Shown: positions 45,142-54,635, counted from the first letter of the stretch. The stretch is 64,000 nt of DNA from Gordonia rhizosphera NBRC 16068 (GCF_000298195.1 NZ_BAHC01000169.1:1-64000); one strand, 5' to 3'. Notes: generated by a model not told the origin, from the sequence alone. Numbers and translations: made by a program.

Positions 45142-46264
45142 GTCGGCCTCCTACGGTCGTGGCGGCCGGGGATCGGCTGCCTGCAACCGACCGGCCAGGC
45201 CGCAGGAGTCCCGGGGCGTTGGAGCGCATGATCACCGAACTCGGCGACAAGGCCACGACGTCGACCGCAGAGGCGGCCGCACTCACCGACCGCAGGGTGA
45301 AGGCGGCGTCGGAAGCCGTGACCAAGGCGCCGCCGATGCGCAGAAGGCGTTCCGGGAAGCCGACGAGGCGACGCGGAAGTCACTGACGGAGTCGATCGAC
45401 AAGATGCGTCGGGAGAGCGAGGCTGAGCTCAAGCGTCACTTCGGCGGTGCCAATCCGGAGGTGATCGACCGCTTTGCACCGCTCCTCGAACAGTTCGCAG
45501 CCAATCTGGACAAACGATCCGCGGCGAACACCACTGAACTCTTGACGCAGGCCGCCAAGCAGTTAGACCCGAACGACCCAGCATCACCGATGGCCAAGCG
45601 CTCGGCCGACCTGGCCAAGCGCCAGGAGTCGCTCACCGAACAGTTGACGAAGCAGCACACCGAACTGACCGGCCGACTCGACCAGGTGGTCACCGCGCTG
45701 CAGATCGCCGAGGCGAAGGCGCCGGTGAGCAAGGTGTCCCCGATCAAGGGCGGAACCTACGAGACCGAGGTCCACGAGGTTCTCCAGACCGTGGCCGTCG
45801 GCCTGGGCGACGAGTACCGCGAGACCGGAACTGTTGTCGGCGCGGTGGCGCGATCCAAGAACGGTGACGGCGTCCTCAGCGTTCGCTTCCTGCGGCCGAC
45901 GCGCGAGGGAGATGTCCTCGTCGCGGAGTCCGTGGCGCGAGGGCGGTTCGGACGCAACGGGATCTACGATGTCACGGTCCGCTGCGGCGACGACGTGGTC
46001 GCCGAGTTCCGTGGGGATAGCCGGACGTTCGGCGGTGGGACGGTTGGGGAGCGGAAGCAGAGCCCAGCAACCTCCATATTGGTGATATATGAATTGAACA
46101 TACATCGCCAGAGTGGACACGGGATTCTGTCGAGTTCGCCACAGATCGGTCGCAGCCGGGCACAATGCGCGTCAACCCGCCACCAGCTCCGCGAGCGGCA
46201 GCACAACACCCGGTTCGACACCTGGGGGTTACGTGTTTCTGTCAGGGCTGTTGCCTACCCTTGA
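45142..46264 (+). pseudogene. Broken coiled-coil gene fused in frame to paaI fragment
   Basis: From about 45228 one frame reads MITELGDKATTSTAEAAALT and KAASEAVTKA; from about 45335 a second frame continues AADAQKAFREADEATRKSL, a one-base loss. The second part is helical (ESEAELKRHFGGANPEVIDR, then KRQESLTEQLTKQHTELT) and then KGGTYETEVHEVLQTVAVGL, which resembles the start of a nuclease-like domain. At 45884 the frame passes without interruption into the paaI repeat (FLRPTREGDVLVAESVARGR) and, lacking the paaI stop, ends at 46264. It is a dead chimera or a new hybrid protein. Confidence 0.75.
45884..46055. repeat. 172-bp direct repeat, right copy (paaI fragment)
   Basis: It is 95% identical to 41744-41915 and in the same orientation. 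The paaI stop codon TAG is AAG here. Differences are mostly in third codon positions, so the copy diverged while coding, probably in another genome. Confidence 0.95.
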
Positions 46265-46267
46265 CCC
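46056..46267. promoter_or_regulatory. Wadjet upstream region
   Basis: The first part (46070-46110) is clearly AT-richer than its surroundings (TATTGGTGATATATGAATTG). TACCCT at 46256-46261 fits a -10 hexamer whose transcription start would fall at the GTG of jetA (46268), with no ribosome site present; a leaderless mRNA is possible. The end of the chimeric frame runs through this region to 46264. Confidence 0.4.
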
Positions 46268-47710
46268 GTGGATTTCGACGCGTTCGGCAGCCTGTGGGAG
46301 CGGCATCCCGCGTGGCGGCTCCTGCGTGCCCACAACTCCCCGCTCATCCTGGCCTTTCTCGGTAACTTCTTTGTCGAGGGCAATCGCGGCGCGACTTCGG
46401 CCAGTGACCTGGCCACGGCGTTGGACGACCTGCTCTACGACCTCAACATCGCCGTACCGACCGAGGACGGGCAGGCCAGGTTTCCGAAGGAGCCGCGCGC
46501 CTACCTCGAGGACTGGTCGGCGACCGAGGCCGGCTTCCTGCGCCGCTTCTACCCACCCGGCGACGACGAGGTCCACTACGAGGTGACGCCCGCGTTCGAG
46601 AAGGCCTACGCGTTTGTCGTCTCCCTGCAGGGACGGTCGTTCGTCGGCACCGAGTCGCGGCTCCACACCGTCGTCGAACTGCTCAGACAGATCGTGCACG
46701 GCACCGAGGCCGACCCGGAGATCCGATTGGCCGAGTTGCGGCGCCGCCGTGCCGAGATCGATGCCGAGATCGCCGCCGTCGAGTCGGGTGACGTCGCGGT
46801 GCTCGATTCGACCGGCGTCCGTGACCGCTATCAGCAGCTGGCATCGACCGCACGGGACCTGCTCTCCGACTTTCGGGAGGTCGAGGACAACTTCCGTCTC
46901 CTCGACCGGACCGCCCGGGAGAAGATCGCGTCCTGGGACGGTCCGAAGGGTGAGCTTCTCGCCGAGCTGGTGGGCAGCCGCTCGGAGATCGCCGGCTCCG
47001 ACCAGGGCCGTAGCTTCCAGTCCTTCTACGAGTTCCTGCTGTCCGACGCCAGGCAAACCGAACTGTCGGATCTGCTGGCCAAAGTGTCGTCGCTCGACAT
47101 CGTGGACGCCGACCGACGTATCCGCGGCATCCACCACGACTGGTCGGAGGCCGCCGACCGCACCCAACGCACGGTCCGGCAGATCTCGGAGCAACTCCGC
47201 CAGTTCCTCGACGACCAGGTGTGGTTGGAGAACCGACGCGTCCTCGACCTCGTCCGCTCGGTGGAGAGCACCGCCCTCGAAATACGCGGCGAGGAACCCG
47301 GGTTCGGCCTCGAAGTGGACCAACCCGGCATCGAGATCAGCCTGCCGTTCGAACGGCCGCTCTACCAGCAGCCCGCCGTGGTGACCGTCGAGAGCAGGGT
47401 CGACGACGCGACCGAACAGGTCGATGCCGACCTCCTGTTCACCCAGACCTTCGTCGACCAGGCCCGGCTGGCCGCCAACATCCGCAACATCCTCCCGGAG
47501 AGGTCGTCGGCGCTGCTGTCCGACGTGGTCACCATGTACCCGATCGAGCAGGGTGCGGCCGAGATCGTCGGCTACCTCGCGCTCGGCGACGACGACGTCA
47601 GCGTGGACATCGACGACACCGACGAGATGCTGCTGGAATACCCCGACCCCGACGACCCGGACACCACCAAGCGGGCCCGGCTACCGAGAGTCACGGTGAG
47701 ACGACGATGA
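46268..47710 (+). CDS. jetA: Wadjet subunit JetA (DUF3375)
   Basis: JetA (480 residues) is the kleisin-like subunit of the Wadjet SMC complex, which extrudes DNA loops and marks small circular DNA for cleavage. The family start (AFGSLWERHPAWRLLRAHNS, then FLGNFFVEGN) is clear, with a long helical middle part (RLAELRRRRAEIDAEIAAV) and a C-terminal winged-helix-like region. GTG 46268 is used; no ribosome site is visible. It overlaps jetB by four bases. Confidence 0.95.
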   Translation: MDFDAFGSLWERHPAWRLLRAHNSPLILAFLGNFFVEGNRGATSASDLATALDDLLYDLNIAVPTEDGQARFPKEPRAYLEDWSATEAGFLRRFYPPGDDEVHYEVTPAFEKAYAFVVSLQGRSFVGTESRLHTVVELLRQIVHGTEADPEIRLAELRRRRAEIDAEIAAVESGDVAVLDSTGVRDRYQQLASTARDLLSDFREVEDNFRLLDRTAREKIASWDGPKGELLAELVGSRSEIAGSDQGRSFQSFYEFLLSDARQTELSDLLAKVSSLDIVDADRRIRGIHHDWSEAADRTQRTVRQISEQLRQFLDDQVWLENRRVLDLVRSVESTALEIRGEEPGFGLEVDQPGIEISLPFERPLYQQPAVVTVESRVDDATEQVDADLLFTQTFVDQARLAANIRNILPERSSALLSDVVTMYPIEQGAAEIVGYLALGDDDVSVDIDDTDEMLLEYPDPDDPDTTKRARLPRVTVRRR

Positions 47711-48285
47711 CCGACGAACGAGCCATAGCGAGCGCGATCATCCGGCTGATGCAGGGTGTGGTGTATCGCGAGTCCGACGAGGACACCTGGGCCACGCTCG
47801 AGCGGTCCGGAGCAGGCGTGCGCGATCACTTCGCCACCATCGGCGTCGACGTGGTCGTCGACGACTCCGAGGGCTACGCCTACCTGCGGTCGCGCCCGGA
47901 ATCCGAAGGCGACGAACCCCTTCCGCGGCTGGTGCGTCGCCGCGCGCTCACCTACAACGTCAGTCTGCTGCTGGTCCTGCTGCGCAAACGGCTGCTGGAG
48001 TTCGAGATCACCGGCGGCGAAGGACGACTCGTCCTGTCGACCGACCAGATCGTGGAGATGCTCCGGCTTTTCCACGCCGATTCGACCAACGAGGCCCGGC
48101 TCGTCGACCAGGCCGAGTCGACGATCAAGAAGGCCGTCGAGCTGGGATTCCTGCGGCAACTGCGCGGACAGACCGATCAGTGGGAGGTCCGGCGCATCAT
48201 CAAGGCCTACATCGACGCGCAGACCCTGTCGGACTTCGCCGGCAAGCTACGGGAATACGCCGGGGCGGTGGCCACCGATGAGTGA
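47707..48285 (+). CDS. jetB: Wadjet subunit JetB (DUF4194)
   Basis: JetB (192 residues) is the small KITE-like winged-helix subunit that bridges kleisin and SMC heads. SAIIRLMQGVVYRESDEDTW, RLVRRRALTYNVSLLLVLLR, and the C-terminal WEVRRIIKAYIDAQTLSDF fit DUF4194. ATG 47707 overlaps the jetA stop, and its own stop overlaps jetC by eight bases. Confidence 0.94.
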   Translation: MTDERAIASAIIRLMQGVVYRESDEDTWATLERSGAGVRDHFATIGVDVVVDDSEGYAYLRSRPESEGDEPLPRLVRRRALTYNVSLLLVLLRKRLLEFEITGGEGRLVLSTDQIVEMLRLFHADSTNEARLVDQAESTIKKAVELGFLRQLRGQTDQWEVRRIIKAYIDAQTLSDFAGKLREYAGAVATDE

Positions 48286-51200
48286 GGGATTGTTCTCGTC
48301 GGTCGAACTCGGAACCGCAGGCGGCGGAGCCGGTTTCCGGCTCCAGCACGTCGAGGTCCTGAACTGGGGCACCTTCGACCGCCAGGTGTGGCGCCTGACG
48401 CCGAACACCGACACCACGTTGCTGACCGGCGATATCGGATCGGGCAAGTCCACCCTGGTCGACGCCGTGACGACCCTGCTGATGCCCGCGCACAAGATCG
48501 CCTACAACAAGGCCGCGGGCGCCGAAGCCAAGGAACGCACCCTGCGTTCCTACGTCGAGGGTCACTACAAGTCCGAACGTCAGGAGGCGACCGGACGATC
48601 ACGCGCCAAGGGTCTGCGTCAGGATCGCAGCACCTACTCGGTGATCCTCGGAGTCTTCAACAACCCCGGCTACGACGAGACCGTCACCTTGGCGCAGGTC
48701 TTCCAGCAGCGTGACAGCGCCGGGCAGCCGTACCGGTTCTACGTCACCGCGACCAAACAGCTCGCCATCGCATCCGACTTCGCCGACTTCGGTTCCGATC
48801 TGCGTGACCTGCGCAAACGACTGCGCGCCGGCGGCGCGGACGTCGTCGACGAGTTCCCCAAGTACTCGACATCGCTCCGGCGTCTGCTCGGTATCCGGTC
48901 CGAGCAGGCCCTGGAACTGCTGCATCAGACCGTGTCGATGAAGTCGGTCGGCAACCTCAACGACTTCGTCCGCGGGCACATGCTCGAGCCCAGCGACGCC
49001 ACCGACCGGGTCCGCGACATCATCGCCCACTTCGACGACCTCACCAAGGCCTACGACGCGGTCAAACGTGCCCGCGAACAGCTCGAGGCGCTCGATCCGA
49101 TCGTCTCGACGACCGCGAAATACGATGCCGCGCTGGCCGAACGTGACGCGCTCGACCTGCAGCGAGCGGCGGTGCGGTTGTTCATCGCCGAGCATCGGTC
49201 GGGCCTGCTCGCCGACGAGATCACCACCCTGACCGCCGAGGGCGAACGGCTGCTGCGCGAGCAGGACGACGCCAAAGCCCGACAACGGAATCTGAGCCGC
49301 GAACGCGAGTCCCTGATCGAGGAGCGCGCCCGGGCCGGCGGTGATCGGGTGGGCGAACTCGAACGGCTCGCGGCCGCTGCCCGTGACGATGTCGCCAAAC
49401 GCCGCCACGGCCGAACCCTGTTCGACGCAACCGTGGCCGACGCCGCATTCGATCCGGTCACCACCGGTGAGCAGTTCACCGCGTTACGTGGACTCATCAC
49501 CGATGAACGGCCGCGGCTGGACGACGCGAAGCGCACGCTCGACTCGTCGACGGCCGATGCCATCGGGCGTGAGAAGGAAGCGGCCCGACGGTGTGACGCC
49601 ATCCGCGCCGAACTCGACGACCTGCAGAACCGTACGAGCAACCTGCCGCCCGACCAGGTGCAGCTGCGCGATCAGCTCTGCACCGATCTGGGTCTCACAC
49701 ACGAGGACCTGCCCTACGCGGGCGAGCTTCTCGACGTCGACGAGGACCATGCACAGTGGCGGGGCGCGGCCGAACGGGTGCTGCGTGGGTTCGCGCTGTC
49801 GCTGTTTGTGCCGCAGCAGCATTACGAGGCCGTCACGCAGTGGGTCAATGGTCGTCGGCTCACGTTTCACGGGGCCGGTGGCCGGACGGTCGGCGCGAAA
49901 CTCGTGTACGAACGGGTGCCGGCACGTCGGGTTCCGTTGCAGCGACAGGACTCCGGCGTCATGGTGCTGGCCGACTGTCTGGAGATCAAAGAGGGTCCGT
50001 TCGAGGACTATCTGCGCGACGAACTGATCAAGCGCGCCGATCACCAGTGCGCGGTGACGCTCGAGGAGTTCCGGGCCGCGAAGCGGGCCGTCACCCGCGA
50101 GGGTCAGGTGCGCTCTGGTGGGCGGCACGAGAAGGACGACCGACACCGCGTCGACGATCCCCGACGGTGGGTGCTGGGCTGGGCGAATGAACGCAAGATC
50201 GCCGCGCTGCGTGAGGATCTCGACGATCTCGACCGACACCGCGCAGTCGCGGCAGCCGATGTGGCCGCGCTGTCGGAGGAACGGGACGCCCTGCAGACCC
50301 GGCGCGAGGCGCTCGCCCGCCTCGACGGCTTCCACTCGTGGGCCGATCTGGACGTCGAGGAGGCCCAGCGCCGTGCCGACGAGTACGAGGCCGAACGCGT
50401 CCGGCTGGAGTCGGGTTCCTCACGCCTGCAGGAGATCACGACCGCGCTGGAACGCAATGCCGAACTCTCCGCCGCGGCGGCAGAGGTGATCGACGATCTC
50501 ACCGGCAAGCTTGCCACCACGGCTGCGGAGGCGAATCAGGCCGAACAACTCAAGAAGCGCGACGACGAGTTCATCGCGCAACACTCCGATGCAGATCTCG
50601 CCACCGCTCGTGCATCGTATGCCGCACTGACACAACGTCTCACCGGGACGTTGCCGACGCGGGCGACCGATTGCGCGGCAGCCGAGAACTCGCTGTCATC
50701 GACCCTTCATCAACGGATCGAGCGGCTCACACGGGAACTCGGTGGTTTCGGGCAGAGTCTGGCCCAGTACATGGCCGACGTGCTGCGGCGTTGGCCGGAC
50801 CTGCGGGCCGACATGGACGCCCACGTCGACGCACGGGCCGATTTCGTGATGTTCCGCGAACGTGTCGCCACCGACGACCTGCCGCGCTTCGAGCTCGAGT
50901 TCAAGGAGCAACTGAACAAGAACGCCATCCAGGAACTCGCCGGGTTCAACAACTGGCTCAACCGGCAGGCCGCCTCGATCGACGAACGCGTCGCGCGCAT
51001 CAACGAGGCGTTGGGTGCGGTGCCCTACAACCCGGGCCGCTACATCCGGCTCGAGCGGGAATCCACCACGAATCAGGATGTGGCACAGTTCCGCGCCGAT
51101 CTGCGCAACCTGACCAACGACAGCCTCGCCGTCGACGGCGATCAGTACTCCGAGCAGCGCTTCCTGGACGTGAAGCGGATCATCGAACGGTTCCGCGGCC

Positions 51201-51679
51201 GCGATGGGCATGCCGACTCCGACAAGAACTGGACGCGCCGGGTGACCGATGTGCGCAACTGGTTCGTGTTCTCCGCGTCCGAGCGGGACGTCGACACCGG
51301 CGTCGAGTGGGAGCACTACAGCGATTCCGACGGCAAGTCCGGCGGGCAGAAGGAGAAGCTGGCCTACACGATCCTGGCGGCGTCCCTGGCCTATCAGTTC
51401 GGGCTGGAATGGGGTGTGGAGAAATCCCGCGACTTCCGGTTCGCGGTGATCGACGAGGCGTTCGGACGAGGATCAGACGTGTCGACCCGCTATGCGCTTG
51501 ACCTTTTCGCCAAGCTCGGTCTACAACTGCTCATCGTGACACCGTTGCAGAAGGTGCACGTCATCGAACCGTATGTGAAGGCGATCGGGTTCGTCGACAA
51601 CCCCACCGGTACGTTCTCGCGGCTGCAGACGATGACGATCGAGGAGTACCGGTCGCGTCGCGACGGACGCCTGAAGTGA
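48278..51679 (+). CDS. jetC: Wadjet subunit JetC (SMC-like ATPase)
   Basis: JetC (1133 residues) is the MukB/SbcC-like motor. Walker A is GDIGSGKST near residues 51-59, the ABC signature SGGQKEKLAY near 1021, and Walker B FAVIDEAF near 1055. Two long coiled-coil arms (about 280-480 and 680-850) flank a hinge around residues 500-600. The length agrees with type I Wadjet. It forms dimers with JetA and JetB and uses ATP to extrude loops. Confidence 0.96.
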   Translation: MSEGLFSSVELGTAGGGAGFRLQHVEVLNWGTFDRQVWRLTPNTDTTLLTGDIGSGKSTLVDAVTTLLMPAHKIAYNKAAGAEAKERTLRSYVEGHYKSERQEATGRSRAKGLRQDRSTYSVILGVFNNPGYDETVTLAQVFQQRDSAGQPYRFYVTATKQLAIASDFADFGSDLRDLRKRLRAGGADVVDEFPKYSTSLRRLLGIRSEQALELLHQTVSMKSVGNLNDFVRGHMLEPSDATDRVRDIIAHFDDLTKAYDAVKRAREQLEALDPIVSTTAKYDAALAERDALDLQRAAVRLFIAEHRSGLLADEITTLTAEGERLLREQDDAKARQRNLSRERESLIEERARAGGDRVGELERLAAAARDDVAKRRHGRTLFDATVADAAFDPVTTGEQFTALRGLITDERPRLDDAKRTLDSSTADAIGREKEAARRCDAIRAELDDLQNRTSNLPPDQVQLRDQLCTDLGLTHEDLPYAGELLDVDEDHAQWRGAAERVLRGFALSLFVPQQHYEAVTQWVNGRRLTFHGAGGRTVGAKLVYERVPARRVPLQRQDSGVMVLADCLEIKEGPFEDYLRDELIKRADHQCAVTLEEFRAAKRAVTREGQVRSGGRHEKDDRHRVDDPRRWVLGWANERKIAALREDLDDLDRHRAVAAADVAALSEERDALQTRREALARLDGFHSWADLDVEEAQRRADEYEAERVRLESGSSRLQEITTALERNAELSAAAAEVIDDLTGKLATTAAEANQAEQLKKRDDEFIAQHSDADLATARASYAALTQRLTGTLPTRATDCAAAENSLSSTLHQRIERLTRELGGFGQSLAQYMADVLRRWPDLRADMDAHVDARADFVMFRERVATDDLPRFELEFKEQLNKNAIQELAGFNNWLNRQAASIDERVARINEALGAVPYNPGRYIRLERESTTNQDVAQFRADLRNLTNDSLAVDGDQYSEQRFLDVKRIIERFRGRDGHADSDKNWTRRVTDVRNWFVFSASERDVDTGVEWEHYSDSDGKSGGQKEKLAYTILAASLAYQFGLEWGVEKSRDFRFAVIDEAFGRGSDVSTRYALDLFAKLGLQLLIVTPLQKVHVIEPYVKAIGFVDNPTGTFSRLQTMTIEEYRSRRDGRLK

Positions 51680-52827
51680 GTCGACGCTGGACTGTTCCCG
51701 ACGACGTCACTACGAAGGTACGGCGCCGATGGGAGGACGGATCGCTGTTGCGCGCCTACGCGACCGGCTCCGCTCTCGAACCCATCGAGGTTCCGCTACG
51801 CGGACCGACACCGTCACAAATAGGTGAGGACCTCGGCGCCGCACGCGACTGGGTGACCGCGCTCGACGCGGGCCGTCGTGACGACCGGCGCTACACACTT
51901 CAGTGGCAGACCGTCGGGGGCCGTCAGGTCGGACGCAACCGGCTCCCCACGCGGGCGGTGGTGTCGTCGTTCGAGCAGGCGTGGACGCTACTGGGGGTGG
52001 GTCCGTCCGTCCGTCGATTCGAGGAGGTTCTCGACCTGGCCGCCACCCGACCTGCCATACGCAACTGGGTCGTCGACAATCCGCTGCGTGCAATCGAATT
52101 GGCTCCGGAGATGCCTCGTCTGATCGCCGCCTACACGTGGCTGGACGCGCATCGGCGATCGGATCGGTATCTGCGTGAGATCAGCGCGCCCGGAGTCGAC
52201 ACCAAGTTCGCCGAACGTCATCGGTCGGTGCTCGCGGCAATGCTCGGGGTGCCGTCGACCGCGTCCGGGTTTCTCTCCGGGCTGGGGTTGCACGGCAAGC
52301 CCGAGTTCGTGCGGCTACGCCCGTCATCGTCGCTGGGTTTGCCGACACCGCTCACCGAGATCTCGGTTCGCGCAGACGAACTCGCGCAATTCGATCTACG
52401 GCCGCACTCCGCGCTCGTCATCGAAAACGAGATCACCTACCTGAGTGTCGACATCCCCGATGACGGTATGGTGCTGTGGGGCAAGGGGTTCGAAGTGGAT
52501 CGCATCGGACGGCTCCCCTGGCTGGCCGACGTGCCGCTCCACTATTGGGGTGACCTCGACACCCACGGCTTCGCGATCCTGGATCGGCTGCGGGCCTGGC
52601 TTCCGCAGACCGAGTCGGTGCTGATGGATCGGACCACCCTTGACGCGCATCGGGATCGGTGGGTCACCGAAGATCGGCCGACGTCGTCGGGCCTGACCCG
52701 GCTGACGCCTGCTGAGCGCGACCTCTACGCCGACCTCGTGAGCGACGTACTCGGAGAACGCGTCCGGCTCGAACAGGAACGGATCGACTGGTCCTGGGCG
52801 CAGCAGCGGCTCGGCGCCGGCACGTAG
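51676..52827 (+). CDS. jetD: Wadjet nuclease subunit JetD
   Basis: JetD (383 residues) cuts DNA when the complex stalls on a small circle. The N-terminal DUF3322 part contains YTLQWQTVGGRQVGRNRLP, and the C-terminal DUF2220/toprim domain, related to topoisomerase VI A, shows VIENEITYLSV with the catalytic Glu near residue 250 and YWGDLDTHGFAIL with the Asp-x-Asp near 293. GTG 51676 overlaps the jetC stop by four bases. All active-site residues look intact. The gene is convergent with tgt. Confidence 0.95.
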   Translation: MSRRWTVPDDVTTKVRRRWEDGSLLRAYATGSALEPIEVPLRGPTPSQIGEDLGAARDWVTALDAGRRDDRRYTLQWQTVGGRQVGRNRLPTRAVVSSFEQAWTLLGVGPSVRRFEEVLDLAATRPAIRNWVVDNPLRAIELAPEMPRLIAAYTWLDAHRRSDRYLREISAPGVDTKFAERHRSVLAAMLGVPSTASGFLSGLGLHGKPEFVRLRPSSSLGLPTPLTEISVRADELAQFDLRPHSALVIENEITYLSVDIPDDGMVLWGKGFEVDRIGRLPWLADVPLHYWGDLDTHGFAILDRLRAWLPQTESVLMDRTTLDAHRDRWVTEDRPTSSGLTRLTPAERDLYADLVSDVLGERVRLEQERIDWSWAQQRLGAGT

Positions 52828-52866
52828 GGTTCCTCCCCTGGGTCTCGCCAGACGCCGCCACCTATG

Positions 52867-54132
52867 TCAGGCACGTACTCCCGCGTAGTAGCGGGCGAGG
52901 AACTCGTCACGATACTCGACGTAGTTGCCGTCCTCGATGGCCTGGCGGGCCCGGTCGACGAGCGTCACGATGAACGAGACGTTGTGCAGCGTGGCCAATG
53001 TCGCGGCCAGGCCCTCCTTCGCCTTGAACAAATGATGGAGGTAGGCCCGGCTGTATTGGGATGTGTAGTTCTCGATCTCCGGATCGAGCGGACGAAAGTC
53101 CTTACGGTAGCGCGCATTCGTGATGTTGTAACGCCCGTCGAGGGAGTAGATGGCGCCGTTGCGGGCCACCCGGGTGGGCGAGACACAGTCGAAGGTGTCC
53201 GCGCCGTTCTCGATCGCGGTGAAGATGTCGTCGGGTTCGCTGATGCCGAGGAGGTGTTTGGCGGTGTCCTCGGGAAGTTCCTCGTTGACCCAGCCGACAA
53301 TGGTGCCGAGGTCGTCCTTGGTGAGCGCGCCGCCGATGCCGTAGCCACCGAATCCCCGTCCGCCCTCGGCCTGGTCGCGGTTGCTCATCGCGACGAGGTC
53401 GCGTGCCGCCTTGCGACGCAGGTCCTCGTACTGGGCGCCCTGGATGACGCCCCACAGCGACTGCGGCGGCCGATGGACTCGTTCGGTGGACAGCCGATTG
53501 TGTTCGGCCAGACAGCGAATCGCCCACAACCGAGTGCGTTCGAGCGAATTCTCCTGGTAGGTACGGGTATTCATCAGGGTGGTGAGCTCGTCGAAGGCGA
53601 AGATGATGTCGGCGCCGAGTTGATGCTGGATCTGCATCGACACCTCGGGAGTGAACCGATGCGCCGAGCCGTCCAGATGCGATTTGAACGTGACGCCGTC
53701 GTCGTCCACTGCGGACAGACGTTCCTTGCCGTCGGCGGTGATCTCGTCATCCTGTTCACCGGCGACGTCCATGGAGATGACCTTCTTGAACCCCGCCCCC
53801 AGCGACATCACCTGGAATCCACCGCTATCGGTGTAGGTCGGGCCGGGCCAGTTCATGAATGCGCCGAGCCCGCCGGCCTCGTCGATGATCTCCGGCCCCG
53901 GCTGTAGATAGAGGTGATATGCGTTGGCCAGCACGGCCTGCGCACCGAGCGCCGCGACCGACTCCGGCAGCACCGTCTTGACCGTCGCCTTGGTGCCGAC
54001 CGGGACGAACGCGGGGGTGTGGATGCGTCCGTGCGGCGTCTCGATGACGCCGGTGCGCCCCATCGTGCCGGGCAGCGGCGTGCCCACGGTGTACGAGTGG
54101 TCGGGTGTCAGAGGGGTCTTGCTGGAACTCAC
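52867..54132 (-). CDS. tgt: tRNA-guanine transglycosylase family protein
   Basis: This protein (421 residues) belongs to the Tgt family that exchanges guanine 34 of tRNA for a queuosine precursor. TYTDSGGFQVMSLG, WGVIQGAQYEDLR and the catalytic Asp in ADTFDCVSPTRVARNG are intact. The zinc site is not: Tgt has CxCxxC after DPE, but here the stretch is IENYTSQ, so three of four ligands are lost. DEC of the base pocket is DEL. GTG 54132 is preferred over the frame start at 54189, which overlaps the divergent lipoprotein gene. It may be a modified or inactive transglycosylase. Confidence 0.85.
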   Translation of the reverse strand: MSSSKTPLTPDHSYTVGTPLPGTMGRTGVIETPHGRIHTPAFVPVGTKATVKTVLPESVAALGAQAVLANAYHLYLQPGPEIIDEAGGLGAFMNWPGPTYTDSGGFQVMSLGAGFKKVISMDVAGEQDDEITADGKERLSAVDDDGVTFKSHLDGSAHRFTPEVSMQIQHQLGADIIFAFDELTTLMNTRTYQENSLERTRLWAIRCLAEHNRLSTERVHRPPQSLWGVIQGAQYEDLRRKAARDLVAMSNRDQAEGGRGFGGYGIGGALTKDDLGTIVGWVNEELPEDTAKHLLGISEPDDIFTAIENGADTFDCVSPTRVARNGAIYSLDGRYNITNARYRKDFRPLDPEIENYTSQYSRAYLHHLFKAKEGLAATLATLHNVSFIVTLVDRARQAIEDGNYVEYRDEFLARYYAGVRA

Positions 54133-54187
54133 CGGTGCATCTTCGCAGGTCGCGGCCGCGCAACCCAAACCCGGTACGGTGATCACC

Positions 54188-54631
54188 ATGTCGCGCAGCC
54201 TGAATCGGATCGTGGTCGCCGCCGTCGTCGGATGCTATGGGTTCGCCCTCGCCGGGTGCGGTAGCGAGGCGGAGGCACCGTCGTCCTCGTCGTCGTCGGC
54301 GGCGAGCGGTGTGGCCGCGGTGTCGGAGAACCCGAGCGCGTCCGTCATCGGCGGACCGAAGCCGGCGTCACCGACGACCTCGGTGGCCGACGAGGCGACC
54401 GGACAGACCGAGTGCGGTAAGACCCCGGGCCCCGACGGGGCGCTGCGCATCCTGATCCTGGCCGGAGACCTGACCTGCGACACCGCCGAGCAGATCGCTG
54501 CGGAGTACGGGCCGATGATCGCGACCGGGCGGCCGCAGACGGTGTCGGGATGGGACTGCGGGCCGTCGGAGACACCGGGCGTCCTGGCCACCTGCAGCAA
54601 GGACGGTCAGGAGTTCGGGCTGGCGCCGTGA
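54188..54631 (+). CDS. Small secreted lipoprotein
   Basis: The protein (147 residues) has a basic start, a hydrophobic helix (IVVAAVVGCYGFA) and a lipobox LAGC with the acylated Cys at residue 24. A Ser/Ala-rich linker follows, then a domain with four Cys (TECGK, LTCDTAEQIAAEYGP, WDCGP, ATCSKDG) that could form two disulfides. It resembles small actinobacterial lipoproteins of unknown function. It is divergent from tgt and followed by the MerR promoter. Confidence 0.8.
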   Translation: MSRSLNRIVVAAVVGCYGFALAGCGSEAEAPSSSSSSAASGVAAVSENPSASVIGGPKPASPTTSVADEATGQTECGKTPGPDGALRILILAGDLTCDTAEQIAAEYGPMIATGRPQTVSGWDCGPSETPGVLATCSKDGQEFGLAP

Positions 54632-54635
54632 GTGC

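Noticed and set aside
41916-46055. Phage- or integrase-driven insertion with att sites
   Set aside because: No integrase gene or tRNA is present, and the 172-bp repeat is a diverged coding fragment, which fits homologous recombination better.
53924-54187. Longer N-terminus for the lipoprotein gene
   Set aside because: It would overlap tgt antisense and hide the signal peptide; the ATG at 54188 gives a perfect lipobox.
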